Assembly: GCF_014268815.2 (NCBI RefSeq)
Contig: NZ_JABWRE020000001.1
Location: 1,927,001 to 1,991,000, forward strand
Origin: Pseudomonas urmiensis
Lineage (GTDB): Bacteria > Pseudomonadota > Gammaproteobacteria > Pseudomonadales > Pseudomonadaceae
Reading direction: 5' to 3'
DNA: 64,000 nt
Shown: piece after piece, positions 1-8,239 of the stretch
How the letters are laid out: every line of letters starts with the position of its first letter
Numbering within the stretch: position 1 is the first letter of the stretch
Notes under the pieces: model-generated
What the model saw: only the letters and a program-made list of their open reading frames with translations
Told to the model about the DNA's origin: nothing
Database searches by the model: none
Position numbers and translations under genes: made by a program

Positions 1-342
1 CACCGTCATAGCGCGACTCAGAACAGCCGCTGCACAGCTGGCCTTAGCTCAATGTTGCGGCGATGAGATTGCTTGGACGTTTCCTTGACTAATTTTTCAC
101 ATCGCTTGGGAGACATTATCACCATCCCTACGTGTGATAGACCTTGCCCGCCTAGCAGCGGGCTTTCTTTTGCCCGCCATCTCACCCCGCCCGCATACCT
201 TGGCCGTAGCTCGTTCACCTCTAGCAAATGCACTTGCACCTGAGTCCGCGGCTGATTGGCTTGGCCGTGCCGAGTAACGACCCTCAGTGCTTACCTCCCA
301 AAAGAAGGAGTAAAACGCGTCGAGAGCTAAGGATGGACAGTG
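1..342. other. Left-edge non-coding stretch
   Basis: No gene could be supported here. The only reading frame of note, 18-239 on the minus strand (73 codons), has no recognisable motif and spans the terminator hairpin at 146-171, so it is not called. The stretch probably holds the 3' flank of a transcript entering from the left, ended by that terminator, and the 3' end of the MerR gene's region. Confidence 0.5.
146..171 (+). terminator. Rho-independent terminator
   Basis: A GCCCGC/GCGGGC stem (146-151 and 158-163) with a six-base loop is followed directly by TTTCTTTT. This is a canonical intrinsic terminator on the plus strand. The gene or RNA it ends lies mostly or wholly left of the window. 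Confidence 0.7.
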
Positions 343-747
343 CTACGGCTTCGATGCATGCCCAGTGAGGGGAGGGTAAGAAATAGTCAGTCCCTGGGCA
401 ATGGCACTGGCTTCAAGCTTCACACGCTCTGCATCGAGAAAACCATACGTGGCTTGCAGATTGCTGATCTTCACTTGAATTTCAGCCATCTTGCTAGCGA
501 CCAAGGCAGCGCCTTGTGCGCAATCGATGGTATTACCCCGTTTGGCCGCGAGGATTTCCCCGATTGCCGAAAGGGAAAAACCCATGCTTTGGGCATTTTG
601 AATAAACCCCAGGTCGACAACGGTCTGATCGCTGTAGCTGCGGTAGTTGTTGGCCTGCCGCTGGGCCACGATAAGCCCGAGTTTCTCGTAATAGCGCAAT
701 GCATGGCGGCCAATCCCACTTCGGCGCTCCAACTCTCCAATGTTCAC
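343..747 (-). CDS. MerR-family transcriptional regulator
   Basis: A 134-residue regulator of MerR family length. The N-terminal winged helix begins with the typical MNIGELERRSGI, followed by the HALRYYEKLGLI segment, then a dimerisation coiled coil (about residues 80-118). It has a single cysteine, Cys76 in the DCAQG segment, so it lacks the Cys sets of CadR/CueR metal sensors; one-Cys MerR proteins of the NmlR/AdhR type sense aldehydes or redox stress, which is only a possible analogy. It is divergent from the SDR gene at 820. The intergenic region carries a stretched-spacer promoter with a perfect dyad, the hallmark of MerR control, so the SDR gene is its probable target. The family is sure; the inducer is unknown. 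Confidence 0.93.
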   Translation of the reverse strand: MNIGELERRSGIGRHALRYYEKLGLIVAQRQANNYRSYSDQTVVDLGFIQNAQSMGFSLSAIGEILAAKRGNTIDCAQGAALVASKMAEIQVKISNLQATYGFLDAERVKLEASAIAQGLTISYPPLTGHASKP

Positions 748-758
748 AGTAAATTTCC

Positions 759-790
759 TTGACTGTAGAGCAGACTCTACACCTTAGCCT
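759..790 (+). promoter_or_regulatory. MerR-type promoter and operator for the SDR gene
   Basis: A -35 box TTGACT (759-764) is separated by 19-20 bp from a weak -10 (TTAGCC/TAGCCT, 784-790). The spacer contains a perfect inverted repeat, GTAGAG-CAGA-CTCTAC (765-780). An over-long spacer filled by a dyad is the defining layout of promoters that MerR proteins untwist to activate. It lies between the divergent MerR gene and the SDR start codon at 820. Confidence 0.75.
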
Positions 791-819
791 GCACCCATCA
801 TCCAAACAAGGAGTCAGGC

Positions 820-1884
820 ATGAGTGTGGAATGCTTCGTAACCGGCGGCACTGGGTTTGTGGGTCAACATCTGCTGGCCCGTCTCACTGCGACAGGGCAC
901 AAGACCTGGGTACTTATGCGCAGCCCTGAAAACATTGGGCGGCTCAGACAACAAGTGGAGCAACTGGGCGGTAACCCTAGATATATTCATGCCGTTGAGG
1001 GCGACATGAGCAGGGAGGCGCTTGGGCTCAGCGAGGCAGACAAGCAGCGCGTGTCTTCGGCCGCAGTTGCCTTCCACCTCGCGGCGCAATTTACCTGGGG
1101 GCTAAGCATGGAGCACGCCCGCGCAGTCAATGTGCAGGGGGCGCTGAGGGTCGCCAGGCTTGCGGCAAACCAGCGCATCCGATTACTGATGGTGGGCGGC
1201 TACATGCTGCAAAACCTTACCCACCTTGCCAGTATCGGGGTTGATCATGAGCGCCCTGAAAACACAAACTGGCCCGCAGTCTACGACCGTGTGGGTGGCT
1301 ACGAAGGCAGCAAGCTTGAGTCCCATTTCTCAGTTATGCGCTACATGCAGGAAGCGGGCGCCGATTACACCATCGTTCATCCTGCTACGGTGTGTGGCCA
1401 CAGTGAGAGTGGGCACATTCTGGAAGGACAACCCCTGGCCGAACTCATTCGAAATCTGGCACAAGGCAGGTTCAAAGCTGTCCCCGGTTCCCCCGAGCAC
1501 TGGTTGCCAGTGGTCAGTGTCGACTATCTGGTGGCGATGATAACCTGCGTGGCGTTCGACCCCTTGATGGCCAACCAGCAGGTGCTGGCACTCTATGAGC
1601 GCACACCAAATCTGCAGGAAATGCTTGGCCAGCTGGCAAACATGCTGGGGGTCAAGGCCCCCCGACGCCATGTAGCGATAGGTCTGCTTAGGTGGCTTTT
1701 GTCGATTCCTGGACTGGCGGCCCGATTCGCGATCAGCGCCGAGTCATTGAATTTCATTCAGACGCAGCGCTTCGATATGCGCCATAGCAAGCAACTGGAA
1801 CAAAGGTATCAGCTAACGCATCCGGACATGACACGCACCTTGGAAAACACAGTGCGATTCGTTAAGGGTTACTTAATCAACTGA
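820..1884 (+). CDS. Extended SDR NAD(P)-dependent reductase/epimerase
   Basis: A 354-residue extended short-chain dehydrogenase. The Rossmann motif TGGTGFVG sits at the N-terminus and a YxxxK catalytic pair occurs in YEGSK, with HPATVCGHSESG typical of the extended class. It probably reduces or oxidises a carbonyl or nucleotide-sugar-like substrate with NAD(P); the substrate cannot be read from the sequence. AAGGAG at 808-813 supports ATG 820. It is alone on this strand and its promoter is the MerR-type one at 759-790, so it is likely induced by whatever the neighbouring MerR senses. Alternatives within the family include dihydroflavonol-reductase-like or thioester-reductase-like enzymes. Confidence 0.88.
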   Translation: MSVECFVTGGTGFVGQHLLARLTATGHKTWVLMRSPENIGRLRQQVEQLGGNPRYIHAVEGDMSREALGLSEADKQRVSSAAVAFHLAAQFTWGLSMEHARAVNVQGALRVARLAANQRIRLLMVGGYMLQNLTHLASIGVDHERPENTNWPAVYDRVGGYEGSKLESHFSVMRYMQEAGADYTIVHPATVCGHSESGHILEGQPLAELIRNLAQGRFKAVPGSPEHWLPVVSVDYLVAMITCVAFDPLMANQQVLALYERTPNLQEMLGQLANMLGVKAPRRHVAIGLLRWLLSIPGLAARFAISAESLNFIQTQRFDMRHSKQLEQRYQLTHPDMTRTLENTVRFVKGYLIN

Positions 1885-2098
1885 AAGCAATCAGTCATGC
1901 AGTCATGCAATCTTCGATGAGGTAGCAGGGCCTTATGTTCGGTGATGCCCAAAGCTATCAGTAGCGATCATTTGCGGCGTGGGCTTTTGACTCATGGGGC
2001 ATCATGCCGAGTGGTTTCCTTGAAGGATCAGGGCTTGGGACAGCCCCGAGCTTGATTTATTCTGCGCCGTCTCCATCAGGGTGCACAAGGACGGTCCC

Positions 2099-3091
2099 AT
2101 GATTCCTGTCTCCATGCCGGCCATGCTGCTCGGCTACATGATCTACCTCTTTTCCGAAGTCTTTCTCTGGTTGCTGATCGCCTGCCTGCTGGCACTGCTG
2201 ATCCCCCGTTGCCGGCGCTATATGCTGGCCAGGCATTGGCGCTTCGGCATTCTCATGGTGCTGCTGGCTGCAGGCAGCGGACTGTATGTCCAGTTCATCT
2301 ACGAGCATTGGCAGGACTGGCGTGCGCACAATCCCCGCCTCGAGCACGAGCAAGTGCTCGGTGACCTGGTGCTTCCGGCCGGTACGCGGGTCCATTTGCA
2401 AAACCTGGAGCCTTTCAACGACCTGTCCGGCGATCCCGTGCCCTATGGCATGCAGAGCCTGGAGCAGGCCGATTTCGAGCGCGCGCCAGGTCACATCTTA
2501 GGCATGCCCGTGCGTCGTCTGGAACTGGCGCAGGGCCACGGTTTCGCGACGGTCGAGACCCTGTCGGTCCATGACCTGGCGGGATGGAAATGTGAGCCTG
2601 GGGAGGTCGAGTTCGGCTTCCCGTTCGGTGCTCATTTCACGTTTTCCGAATGGAAAATGCGCCGATGCACGCTGGCGCCAGGTACCGAGCTGGGCGGCAT
2701 TGTCTGGCCAGGCCCGGTAAGGGTGTTCTCCAACACCACTAGCTGGCAGGCCAGGTCCGAGGAAAGCCCGGTCAGGGTGCTGGGGATCGAACTGCGTTCA
2801 CTGATCATGATCCTCGACCGGCCTTATGGGGAAGGTCGCGCGTGGGAAGGCTACTCGAACCAACCCTTCGAGTTCGGTCCTGTTCACTATCCTGCCGACA
2901 TCCAGGTCAGCCGTTATGAAGGCCAAATGCTGTTCAGCCTGCCACCGGACGCACACGCCCAGGATCGACGCACTGGAACGCTCATAGAGGGCGGGCAGAC
3001 GGTGGTGCAGAGCATGCAAGGGGAGGTGCTGGGGATACGTAGCAATCGTTCAATGGGTGTTTATTTTCCAGACGAAATCATAGTGCGCTGA
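2099..3091 (+). CDS. Membrane-anchored protein of unknown function
   Basis: I do not recognise this 330-residue protein. Two hydrophobic segments lie near the N-terminus (about residues 8-35, IYLFSEVFLWLLIACLLALL, and 45-65), followed by a roughly 265-residue soluble region rich in beta-like sequence, probably periplasmic. Cysteines are few (for example in WKCEPG and MRRCTL) and could pair. ATG 2099 is chosen because AAGGA at 2087-2091 is ideally spaced; a GTG at 2081 would overlap that site. It stands alone between the SDR gene and a recombinase relic. No catalytic motif was seen. Confidence 0.7.
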   Translation: MIPVSMPAMLLGYMIYLFSEVFLWLLIACLLALLIPRCRRYMLARHWRFGILMVLLAAGSGLYVQFIYEHWQDWRAHNPRLEHEQVLGDLVLPAGTRVHLQNLEPFNDLSGDPVPYGMQSLEQADFERAPGHILGMPVRRLELAQGHGFATVETLSVHDLAGWKCEPGEVEFGFPFGAHFTFSEWKMRRCTLAPGTELGGIVWPGPVRVFSNTTSWQARSEESPVRVLGIELRSLIMILDRPYGEGRAWEGYSNQPFEFGPVHYPADIQVSRYEGQMLFSLPPDAHAQDRRTGTLIEGGQTVVQSMQGEVLGIRSNRSMGVYFPDEIIVR

Positions 3092-3109
3092 AGTTCAATG
3101 AGCGGGGGA

Positions 3110-3250
3110 GCCCTGGCATCTTTCAAGCTTCGCATGGCCGAGCAGCAGTTGAACCGCCCGCAGTTCTTCATCCTGCGATAGATCAGTGATGCCTTGGTAC
3201 GTCTCAAGGTACGAGTGCCATACAGGGCTAGAGACCCGGCGCGGACCCGG
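3110..3250 (-). pseudogene. Relic of a tyrosine recombinase C-terminus (frameshifted)
   Basis: On the minus strand one frame reads YGTRTLRRTKASLIYRRMKN and, one base out of phase, continues LRAVQLLLGHAKLE. Together these match the conserved C-terminal block of pseudomonad phage-integrase-family recombinases (box II HTLRRTK, then IYRRTKNLRAVQLLLGH). A single missing base after the MKN codons explains the frameshift, the box II His is replaced by Arg, and the catalytic Tyr region is gone. It is therefore a dead fragment of a former mobile element or integron-like gene. The rest of the element is not visible nearby. Confidence 0.72.
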
Positions 3251-3330
3251 TCAATGGAGTGCATCATCAACGGGCATCGGTTAGAATTCGCAGCTTATTT
3301 CGACAATGCTTTTATAAACAAGGAAGTTCC

Positions 3331-3771
3331 ATGACAAGGATGGCCGCTGTTCTTACTTTACTCAGTTGCATGGCTTCGGCCTCAGCATTGGCAGCGTCTG
3401 ATTGTCCGTTTCCGCAGGGAATGCAGGCATCCATCGGTGCATCGAAACAAGCTATTGCGGCCAGGCAAGCGGGCGTTGCCAAGGATGATCTGCTCAGCAG
3501 GATTTCCCCCGCAGCCAATGGGCAGATGTCCAAGATGCTAAAGAGTATCGTCGACGAGGTTTACGATTTTCCGGCACTCAAGCCCGAGGTGTATGCCGCC
3601 TTCCGGTTCGAGCACTGCTTTGTTTCACAGCAGCACGCCGAACAGGTGGCGGCTATGAAGTTTGCCGATGCCTATCCGCTGCTGAAGAAATGCGAACAGC
3701 TCGACCCGGAAGGGGCTCGACCGCCTTGCGCAATGCGTGTAGTGCATACGTTGACCGGAATTCCCGAGTAA
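3331..3771 (+). CDS. Small secreted protein of unknown function
   Basis: A 146-residue protein whose N-terminus (MTRMAAVLTLLSCMASASAL, then AASDC) is a clear Sec signal peptide, cleaved near ALA-AS. The mature part, about 120 residues, is helical in character with three further cysteines (EHCF, KKCEQL, PPCAM), giving four with DCPF and allowing two disulfides in the periplasm. ATG 3331 is preceded by AAGGAAG at 3320-3326; an upstream in-frame ATG (3259) would place the signal peptide internally. No family was recognised. It is monocistronic and flanked by degenerate intergenic DNA on both sides. Confidence 0.72.
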   Translation: MTRMAAVLTLLSCMASASALAASDCPFPQGMQASIGASKQAIAARQAGVAKDDLLSRISPAANGQMSKMLKSIVDEVYDFPALKPEVYAAFRFEHCFVSQQHAEQVAAMKFADAYPLLKKCEQLDPEGARPPCAMRVVHTLTGIPE

Positions 3772-3991
3772 ACGATCCGTTGATTTGCTCACGGGATTGC
3801 ATGCTGTGTTGCTGTCCTGAAATCGAGAGCCAGAGGTTGTCTCCGTCCTTGTCCGCATCGTATGTGCGCTTCTGGCATTTTGTTGCCCTTTGCGAAGGGC
3901 TGCAATGGGTCGATAGCGGTCAGTCGCGACCAGCTGCTTTCGACCCAATGTGGGTCTCCTCTACAAGCGCGGCGCTGACAGTTGATCAACC

Positions 3992-4363
3992 TTATCCAGC
4001 CTTCGCTGTCCCTTGGTGAAATGCCATCTGCCACTGCTGGCCCTGCCGTCGCCAGATTGAGCTTCTCAGCGACTCACTGCTGCTATCCGGCCCATGGATC
4101 GTGCAGGTATAGGTGGCAAGCACGACCTCATCGGCCAGCACGCGTATCTCAAAAGCGCTGATCTGGCGGCGAACGAAAGCCTGAGACTGTAACCCGTCGA
4201 TGATTTGGGCTCGGTTCCACGCCATACCATTGGCACCAAACTCGACAAAGTCCGCAGCCAGCAGGCTATTTAGTGCATTGGGGTCAAGGCGAGTCTGGCG
4301 TTCTAGCAGACGCTCCTCCAATGAGTGAATAATGGATTTCAGCTTTGCCATCGATAGCTTCAA
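3992..4363 (-). CDS. NTF2-like (SnoaL/DUF4440) protein
   Basis: A 123-residue protein of the NTF2-like superfamily. It starts with a helix (SLEERLLERQTRLDPNALNS), then the LLAADFVEFGANG strand typical of DUF4440, and ends with SSIWRRQGQQWQMAFHQGT, the characteristic final strands. Members are ligand-binding or weakly enzymatic cone-shaped barrels; no substrate can be named. A TTG at 4363 is proposed as start because GGAGG lies eight bases upstream of it; ATG 4351 in the same frame is the alternative and has a poorer site. The longer frame to 4447 adds an unrelated N-terminus. Single gene. Confidence 0.72.
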   Translation of the reverse strand: MKLSMAKLKSIIHSLEERLLERQTRLDPNALNSLLAADFVEFGANGMAWNRAQIIDGLQSQAFVRRQISAFEIRVLADEVVLATYTCTIHGPDSSSESLRSSIWRRQGQQWQMAFHQGTAKAG

Positions 4364-4526
4364 TTTTTTGACCTCCCTGGGTACAGCGTTAACTGCTCTG
4401 TGTTGGCAGTGCTTGCCTTTGCTGTTTACCTGCAGACACTGCTCCAACAGTTTGCGCCACTGCGCGCACGGCGAAGCCCCCCGCTAGGCATCAAAAGCGC
4501 CAGTTTACCGTTGGAGACTCCCTGGC

Positions 4527-5117
4527 ATGGCCCGTGCAATTACCGTGCTGAATGCCACTTCAAGGTCTGATCACATGGATCGCGCCAGCCGACTACCCGA
4601 ACTCCTCATTCGCAAGCCCAACAGCAAAGAGGCTGCTGCCATCGCCACACTTCATATTCGCAGCTGGCAAAGCGCCTACAACGGGCTGTTATCGGCACGC
4701 TACCTGAGCGGCCTGGACACGACTGTCGAACGCCGTGTGGCCTTCCTGACTCAGGCAATCGAAGCGGGCAGTCCTTCCATTCGTGTGGCCGAACTAACTG
4801 GGCGGGTGGTTGGCTGGATTTCCTTCGGCCATAGTCGTGACGAGGACGCCGCAGCGGGCACCGCCGAACTGATGGCGATCTACCTGGACCCAGCGTTCTG
4901 GATGCGTGGAATTGGCAGCGCGTTGTGGACAGACGCGCAGCAGGTTATGCAGGACGATGGATATGGGCAGGTCAGCGCATGGGTGCTCGATGGCAATGAA
5001 CGCGCCAGGTGTTTTTACCTCAAGCACGGTTTCACTGCACAGGCTGCGAGCCAGCGGGTCATTGAAGAGAACAGTGAGCCGCTTGCGCTCACCCGCTATG
5101 GTTTGGTGCTCAGGTGA
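4527..5117 (+). CDS. GNAT-family N-acetyltransferase
   Basis: A 196-residue GCN5-related acetyltransferase. After a variable N-terminus, IRKPNSKEAAAIATLHIRSW begins the fold; motif A is LMAIYLDPAFWMRGIGSALW, containing the acetyl-CoA pyrophosphate loop RGIGSA; motif B follows in WVLDGNERARCFYLKHGF. It transfers an acetyl group from acetyl-CoA to an amine of unknown identity in the cytosol. GGAG at 4514-4517 favours ATG 4527; ATG 4575 would give a more family-like start and cannot be excluded. It is monocistronic. Confidence 0.87.
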   Translation: MARAITVLNATSRSDHMDRASRLPELLIRKPNSKEAAAIATLHIRSWQSAYNGLLSARYLSGLDTTVERRVAFLTQAIEAGSPSIRVAELTGRVVGWISFGHSRDEDAAAGTAELMAIYLDPAFWMRGIGSALWTDAQQVMQDDGYGQVSAWVLDGNERARCFYLKHGFTAQAASQRVIEENSEPLALTRYGLVLR

Positions 5118-5292
5118 TGACCAAGCAGCTTGCTGTCCACTAGGGGCTCATCGCCGGCGTACCGGCTGAGTTGTGTCGTAATCTGCACCCTAGCGTCGAC
5201 AGAAATCGCACCTCAATCCAAGTAATCTTGTCATTTGCAATCGCTTAGGGCAGGGTCGATACCACGGACATCTCTGCCAAAGGAGTCACACC

Positions 5293-6426
5293 ATGTCAAA
5301 GATATATCCCGATATCGATCCTGAGGGACTGGTCGAGTACTCGGTGGTTTACACCGACCGCTCGCTCAACCACATGTCGCAGTCGTTTCAAGGTGTGATG
5401 AAGAACATTTCCAGCACCCTGAAGCAGGTCTACAACGCTAAGGCGGTTGCGGTAGTCCCCGGCAGTGGCACATTCGGCATGGAAGCGGTGGCGCGCCAGT
5501 TCGCCAACGGCCAGCAATGTTTGGTGATACGCAACGGCTGGTTCAGTTACCGCTGGAGCCAGATCCTTGAGATGGGCAACATCCCGGCGGCCACTGCGGT
5601 GCTAAAAGCCCGACCGGTCGACACCGAGCGCCAGGCTGCCTACGCTCCGCCCCCTCTGGACGAAGTGCTGGCAGCCATTGAGGCGCACAAGCCGCAGATT
5701 GTCTTCGCCCCCCACGTTGAAACGTCATCAGGGATCATCCTGCCCGATGAGTACCTGCGGGCGGTAGGCGACGCGGTGCATGCGCAGGGTGGCCTGTTCG
5801 TGCTGGACTGCATCGCCTCAGGCGCGCTTTGGGTTGATATGCACAAATGCGCGGTCGACCTGCTGATCAGCGCACCGCAGAAGGGCTGGAGCGCCTCTCC
5901 TTGCTGCGCCCTGGTGATGCTCAGCGCTTTGGCCCTCAAGCGCATCGGGCAGACGCAAAGCAGCAGCTTCGCCTGCGACCTGAAAAAGTGGCTTCAGATC
6001 ATGCAGGCTTATGAACAGGGTGGACATGCTTACCATGCGACCATGCCCAGCGATTCTCTCGCGCGATTTAACGAAGTGATGAAGGAGATGCAAACCTACG
6101 GTTTCGACAAGGTCCGCGACGAACAGCAGGCCCTGGGTGATCGGGTGCGCGCAATGATGGCCGGCAAAGGTATCAAGAGCGTGGCAGCAGTCGGCTTTCA
6201 GGCCCCTGGCGTAGTGGTGAGCTACACCGATGATGCCGATATCAAGAGCGGTAAGAAGTTTGCCGACCACAGCCTGCAGATCGCCGCCGGTGTGCCGTTG
6301 CAATGTGACGAGCCGGCCGACTTCCAGACCTTCCGCATCGGTCTGTTCGGGCTCGAAAAGCTGCACAACATCGATCGCACAGTCGACATCCTTGAGCAAG
6401 CACTGGACGAGGTGATGGTTAACTAG
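5293..6426 (+). CDS. Class V aminotransferase (PLP-dependent)
   Basis: A 377-residue fold-type I enzyme of the serine-glyoxylate / alanine-glyoxylate aminotransferase group. Seen are VVPGSGTFGMEA (phosphate-binding turn), HVETSSGIILP, FVLDCIASGALWVDM (the Asp that holds the pyridine nitrogen) and ISAPQKGWSASP with the Schiff-base Lys197. The usual glycine-rich lysine context is shifted to SAPQKGW, as in this subgroup. Substrates are not predictable beyond a small amino acid and an oxo acid. AAGGAG precedes the ATG. The YdeI-like gene starts 22 bases downstream, so the two may share a transcript. Confidence 0.85.
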   Translation: MSKIYPDIDPEGLVEYSVVYTDRSLNHMSQSFQGVMKNISSTLKQVYNAKAVAVVPGSGTFGMEAVARQFANGQQCLVIRNGWFSYRWSQILEMGNIPAATAVLKARPVDTERQAAYAPPPLDEVLAAIEAHKPQIVFAPHVETSSGIILPDEYLRAVGDAVHAQGGLFVLDCIASGALWVDMHKCAVDLLISAPQKGWSASPCCALVMLSALALKRIGQTQSSSFACDLKKWLQIMQAYEQGGHAYHATMPSDSLARFNEVMKEMQTYGFDKVRDEQQALGDRVRAMMAGKGIKSVAAVGFQAPGVVVSYTDDADIKSGKKFADHSLQIAAGVPLQCDEPADFQTFRIGLFGLEKLHNIDRTVDILEQALDEVMVN

Positions 6427-6448
6427 ACGCTCAGTTGGAGGACTTGCA

Positions 6449-7000
6449 ATGACGACGAACGCTGTGAAGTCCCGATTCGAAGCAAAGCTTCTTCGTCCGG
6501 CAAAGCCCGGTGATGATCCGTCGTGGGCTTTTGCAGTCCTTCCAAGAGACGCGAGTGAACGGTTCCCGAGGCGTGGAAGGACGACAGCCGAAGGCACAAT
6601 CAATGGGCACCCTTTCCGCGCAACCCTTGAGCCCGATGGTCAGCTGAGCCATTGGCTGAAGGTAGGTCGAGAGTTACTCGACGCCGCAGGTGTGGCCGTT
6701 GGAGATATCGTTACCCTCGAGTTAACCCCTGTGAAGAAGGAACCCGAGCCTGATATTCCGGCAGATTTTGAGCAAGCACTGGCAGCCTGGCCTGAGGCTC
6801 GCAAAGGTTGGAACAACACAACGACCATCGCGCGCGTAGACTGGATCCACTGGATTACTTCAGCGAAGCAACTCAAGACACGCGAAAAGCGAATGGGTGA
6901 TGCCTGCGATATGCTTGCAACCGGCAAGAAGCAGGTTTGCTGTTTCGACCAGTCCGGCTATTACAGTAAAGCCTTCCGGGCGCCGGAGGCAGACAATTAA
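6449..7000 (+). CDS. DUF1905 / YdeI-OmpD-associated family protein
   Basis: A 183-residue cytosolic protein with two recognisable parts: an N-terminal DUF1905 beta-barrel-like region (about residues 7-90, with GRTTAEGTINGHPFRATLEP and the GVAVGDIVTLEL strand) and a C-terminal YdeI/OmpD-associated helical segment (ADFEQALAAWPEARKGWNN through TREKRMGDACDMLATGKK). Family members are linked to bacteriocin or antimicrobial-peptide tolerance in a few cases, but the biochemical role is unknown. GGAGG lies just before the ATG. It is probably co-transcribed with the aminotransferase 22 bp upstream and converges on mexT. Confidence 0.82.
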   Translation: MTTNAVKSRFEAKLLRPAKPGDDPSWAFAVLPRDASERFPRRGRTTAEGTINGHPFRATLEPDGQLSHWLKVGRELLDAAGVAVGDIVTLELTPVKKEPEPDIPADFEQALAAWPEARKGWNNTTTIARVDWIHWITSAKQLKTREKRMGDACDMLATGKKQVCCFDQSGYYSKAFRAPEADN

Positions 7001-7110
7001 CCCAGCTGATCTCCTGGCACGTCAACCACGTGGTCGTCACCCTCACACGCTGGGGATCAACTGCGAAGAGAATGAACACTCAAGCCACATCGTTGATACG
7101 TTGTGCCGAT

Positions 7111-8025
7111 TCAGAGACTGTCCGGGTCGCCGAAGAACATCTGAATCCTCGAACGCAACCAACGCTCCGCCGGATCATTATCCTGCGCCCCGCGCCAGGC
7201 CATATGCAGCTCGAAACTGCGCACTTCAATCGGCAGATCCTCCGCCCGCAAACCGCCGCCAGCGGTGAGGGCTGCGGCGGTGTAGTCTGGCACCGTGGCG
7301 ACGATATCGGTTCCCGCCAGCAGGCTGCCCAAGCCGTTGAACTGGGGCACCGCCAGCACGACATGGCGCTTGCGGCCGATCTCGTCCAGCGCTTCGTCGA
7401 TAAAACCGGACAAATCGCCAGCAAACGACACCAGCGCATGCGGCCGGGCGCAGAAGTCGTCCAGGGTGATGCTGCCGGGCATGCTGTCGGCGCGCAGCAG
7501 TTTGGGCTTGCTGCGGCGCAGCACCTTGCGCTTGGCATTGGCAGGCAGGTCGCTGGTGTAGCTGACGCCCACCGAGATCTCGCCCGAGGCGAGCAGGGTG
7601 GGCATCAGCAGGTAGTTGACCCGGCGCACCACCAGGACGATGCCGGGCGCTTCGGCGCGGATGCGTTTGAGCAACTGCGGCAGCAGGGCGAATTCGGCGT
7701 CATCCGACAGGCCGATGCGAAACACCGAGGTGCTGGTGGCGGGATCGAACTCGGCGGCGCGGCTGACGGCGGTGGAGATCGAGTCCAGCGCGGGCGACAG
7801 CAGGGCGAAGATTTCATGGGCGCGGGCCGAGGGCTCCATGCTGCGCCCAGTCCGCACGAACAGCGGGTCGTCGAACAGGTTGCGCAGGCGCGACAAGGCG
7901 GCGCTGATCGCCGGCTGGCCGAGAAACAGCTTCTCGGCGGCGCGGGTCACGCTGCGCTCGTGCATCAGGGTTTCGAACACGATCAGCAGGTTGAGGTCTA
8001 CGCGACGCAGGTCGTTACGGTTCAT
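7111..8025 (-). CDS. mexT: LysR-type activator MexT
   Basis: A 304-residue LysR regulator whose start (MNRNDLRRVDLNLLIVFETL) and helix-turn-helix (RSVTRAAEKLFLGQPAISAA) match P. aeruginosa MexT, a NodD-like activator of mexEF-oprN and mexS that responds to disulfide/electrophile stress. The effector domain shows FRIGLSDDAEFALLPQLLKR and VPDYTAAAL as in MexT, and the C-terminus DPAERWLRSR. ATG 8025 is chosen by homology; an in-frame ATG at 8079 has no support. It is divergent from mexS with a 214-bp shared region, as in P. aeruginosa, but the pump operon lies beyond mexS rather than next to mexT. No frameshift or obvious inactivating change was seen. Confidence 0.88.
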   Translation of the reverse strand: MNRNDLRRVDLNLLIVFETLMHERSVTRAAEKLFLGQPAISAALSRLRNLFDDPLFVRTGRSMEPSARAHEIFALLSPALDSISTAVSRAAEFDPATSTSVFRIGLSDDAEFALLPQLLKRIRAEAPGIVLVVRRVNYLLMPTLLASGEISVGVSYTSDLPANAKRKVLRRSKPKLLRADSMPGSITLDDFCARPHALVSFAGDLSGFIDEALDEIGRKRHVVLAVPQFNGLGSLLAGTDIVATVPDYTAAALTAGGGLRAEDLPIEVRSFELHMAWRGAQDNDPAERWLRSRIQMFFGDPDSL

Positions 8026-8136
8026 CGATGCGCTTAGCCTATTCGCCAAAGGTGGGGCAGGGGTGAATCTTAAGGCCAAAGGCTGTTACCCTGCACCGAT
8101 TTCCGGGGGCCAATGTGCGAAATTGCCAGGGGCCCA

Positions 8137-8160
8137 ATCAATGACAAGCATGTCGACTAT
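8137..8160 (+). promoter_or_regulatory. Candidate nod-box (MexT site) upstream of mexS
   Basis: The site reads ATCA-N5-AAGCAT-N4-ACTAT. Against the MexT consensus as I recall it (ATCA-N5-GTCGAT-N4-ACYAT) 11 of 15 fixed positions match, including both outer blocks completely. It ends 79 bp before the mexS start codon. The equivalent site before mexE sits at almost the same distance, which strengthens both calls. No binding evidence is available from sequence. Confidence 0.5.
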
Positions 8161-8239
8161 TAACGGCCACTGATGGTCTAACGCTCAAAGCCCGGATAAA
8201 GTCCATGGTAATACGAGGTTCACACAGGCGAGGTATGCG

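Noticed and set aside
3625..3948. A minus-strand frame of 107 codons over the 3' end of the secreted-protein gene.
   Set aside because: It contains the stretch DRYRPIAALRKGQQNARSAH, which I recall from many short hypothetical frames in the genus; it looks like a degenerate intergenic repeat and overlaps a better gene.
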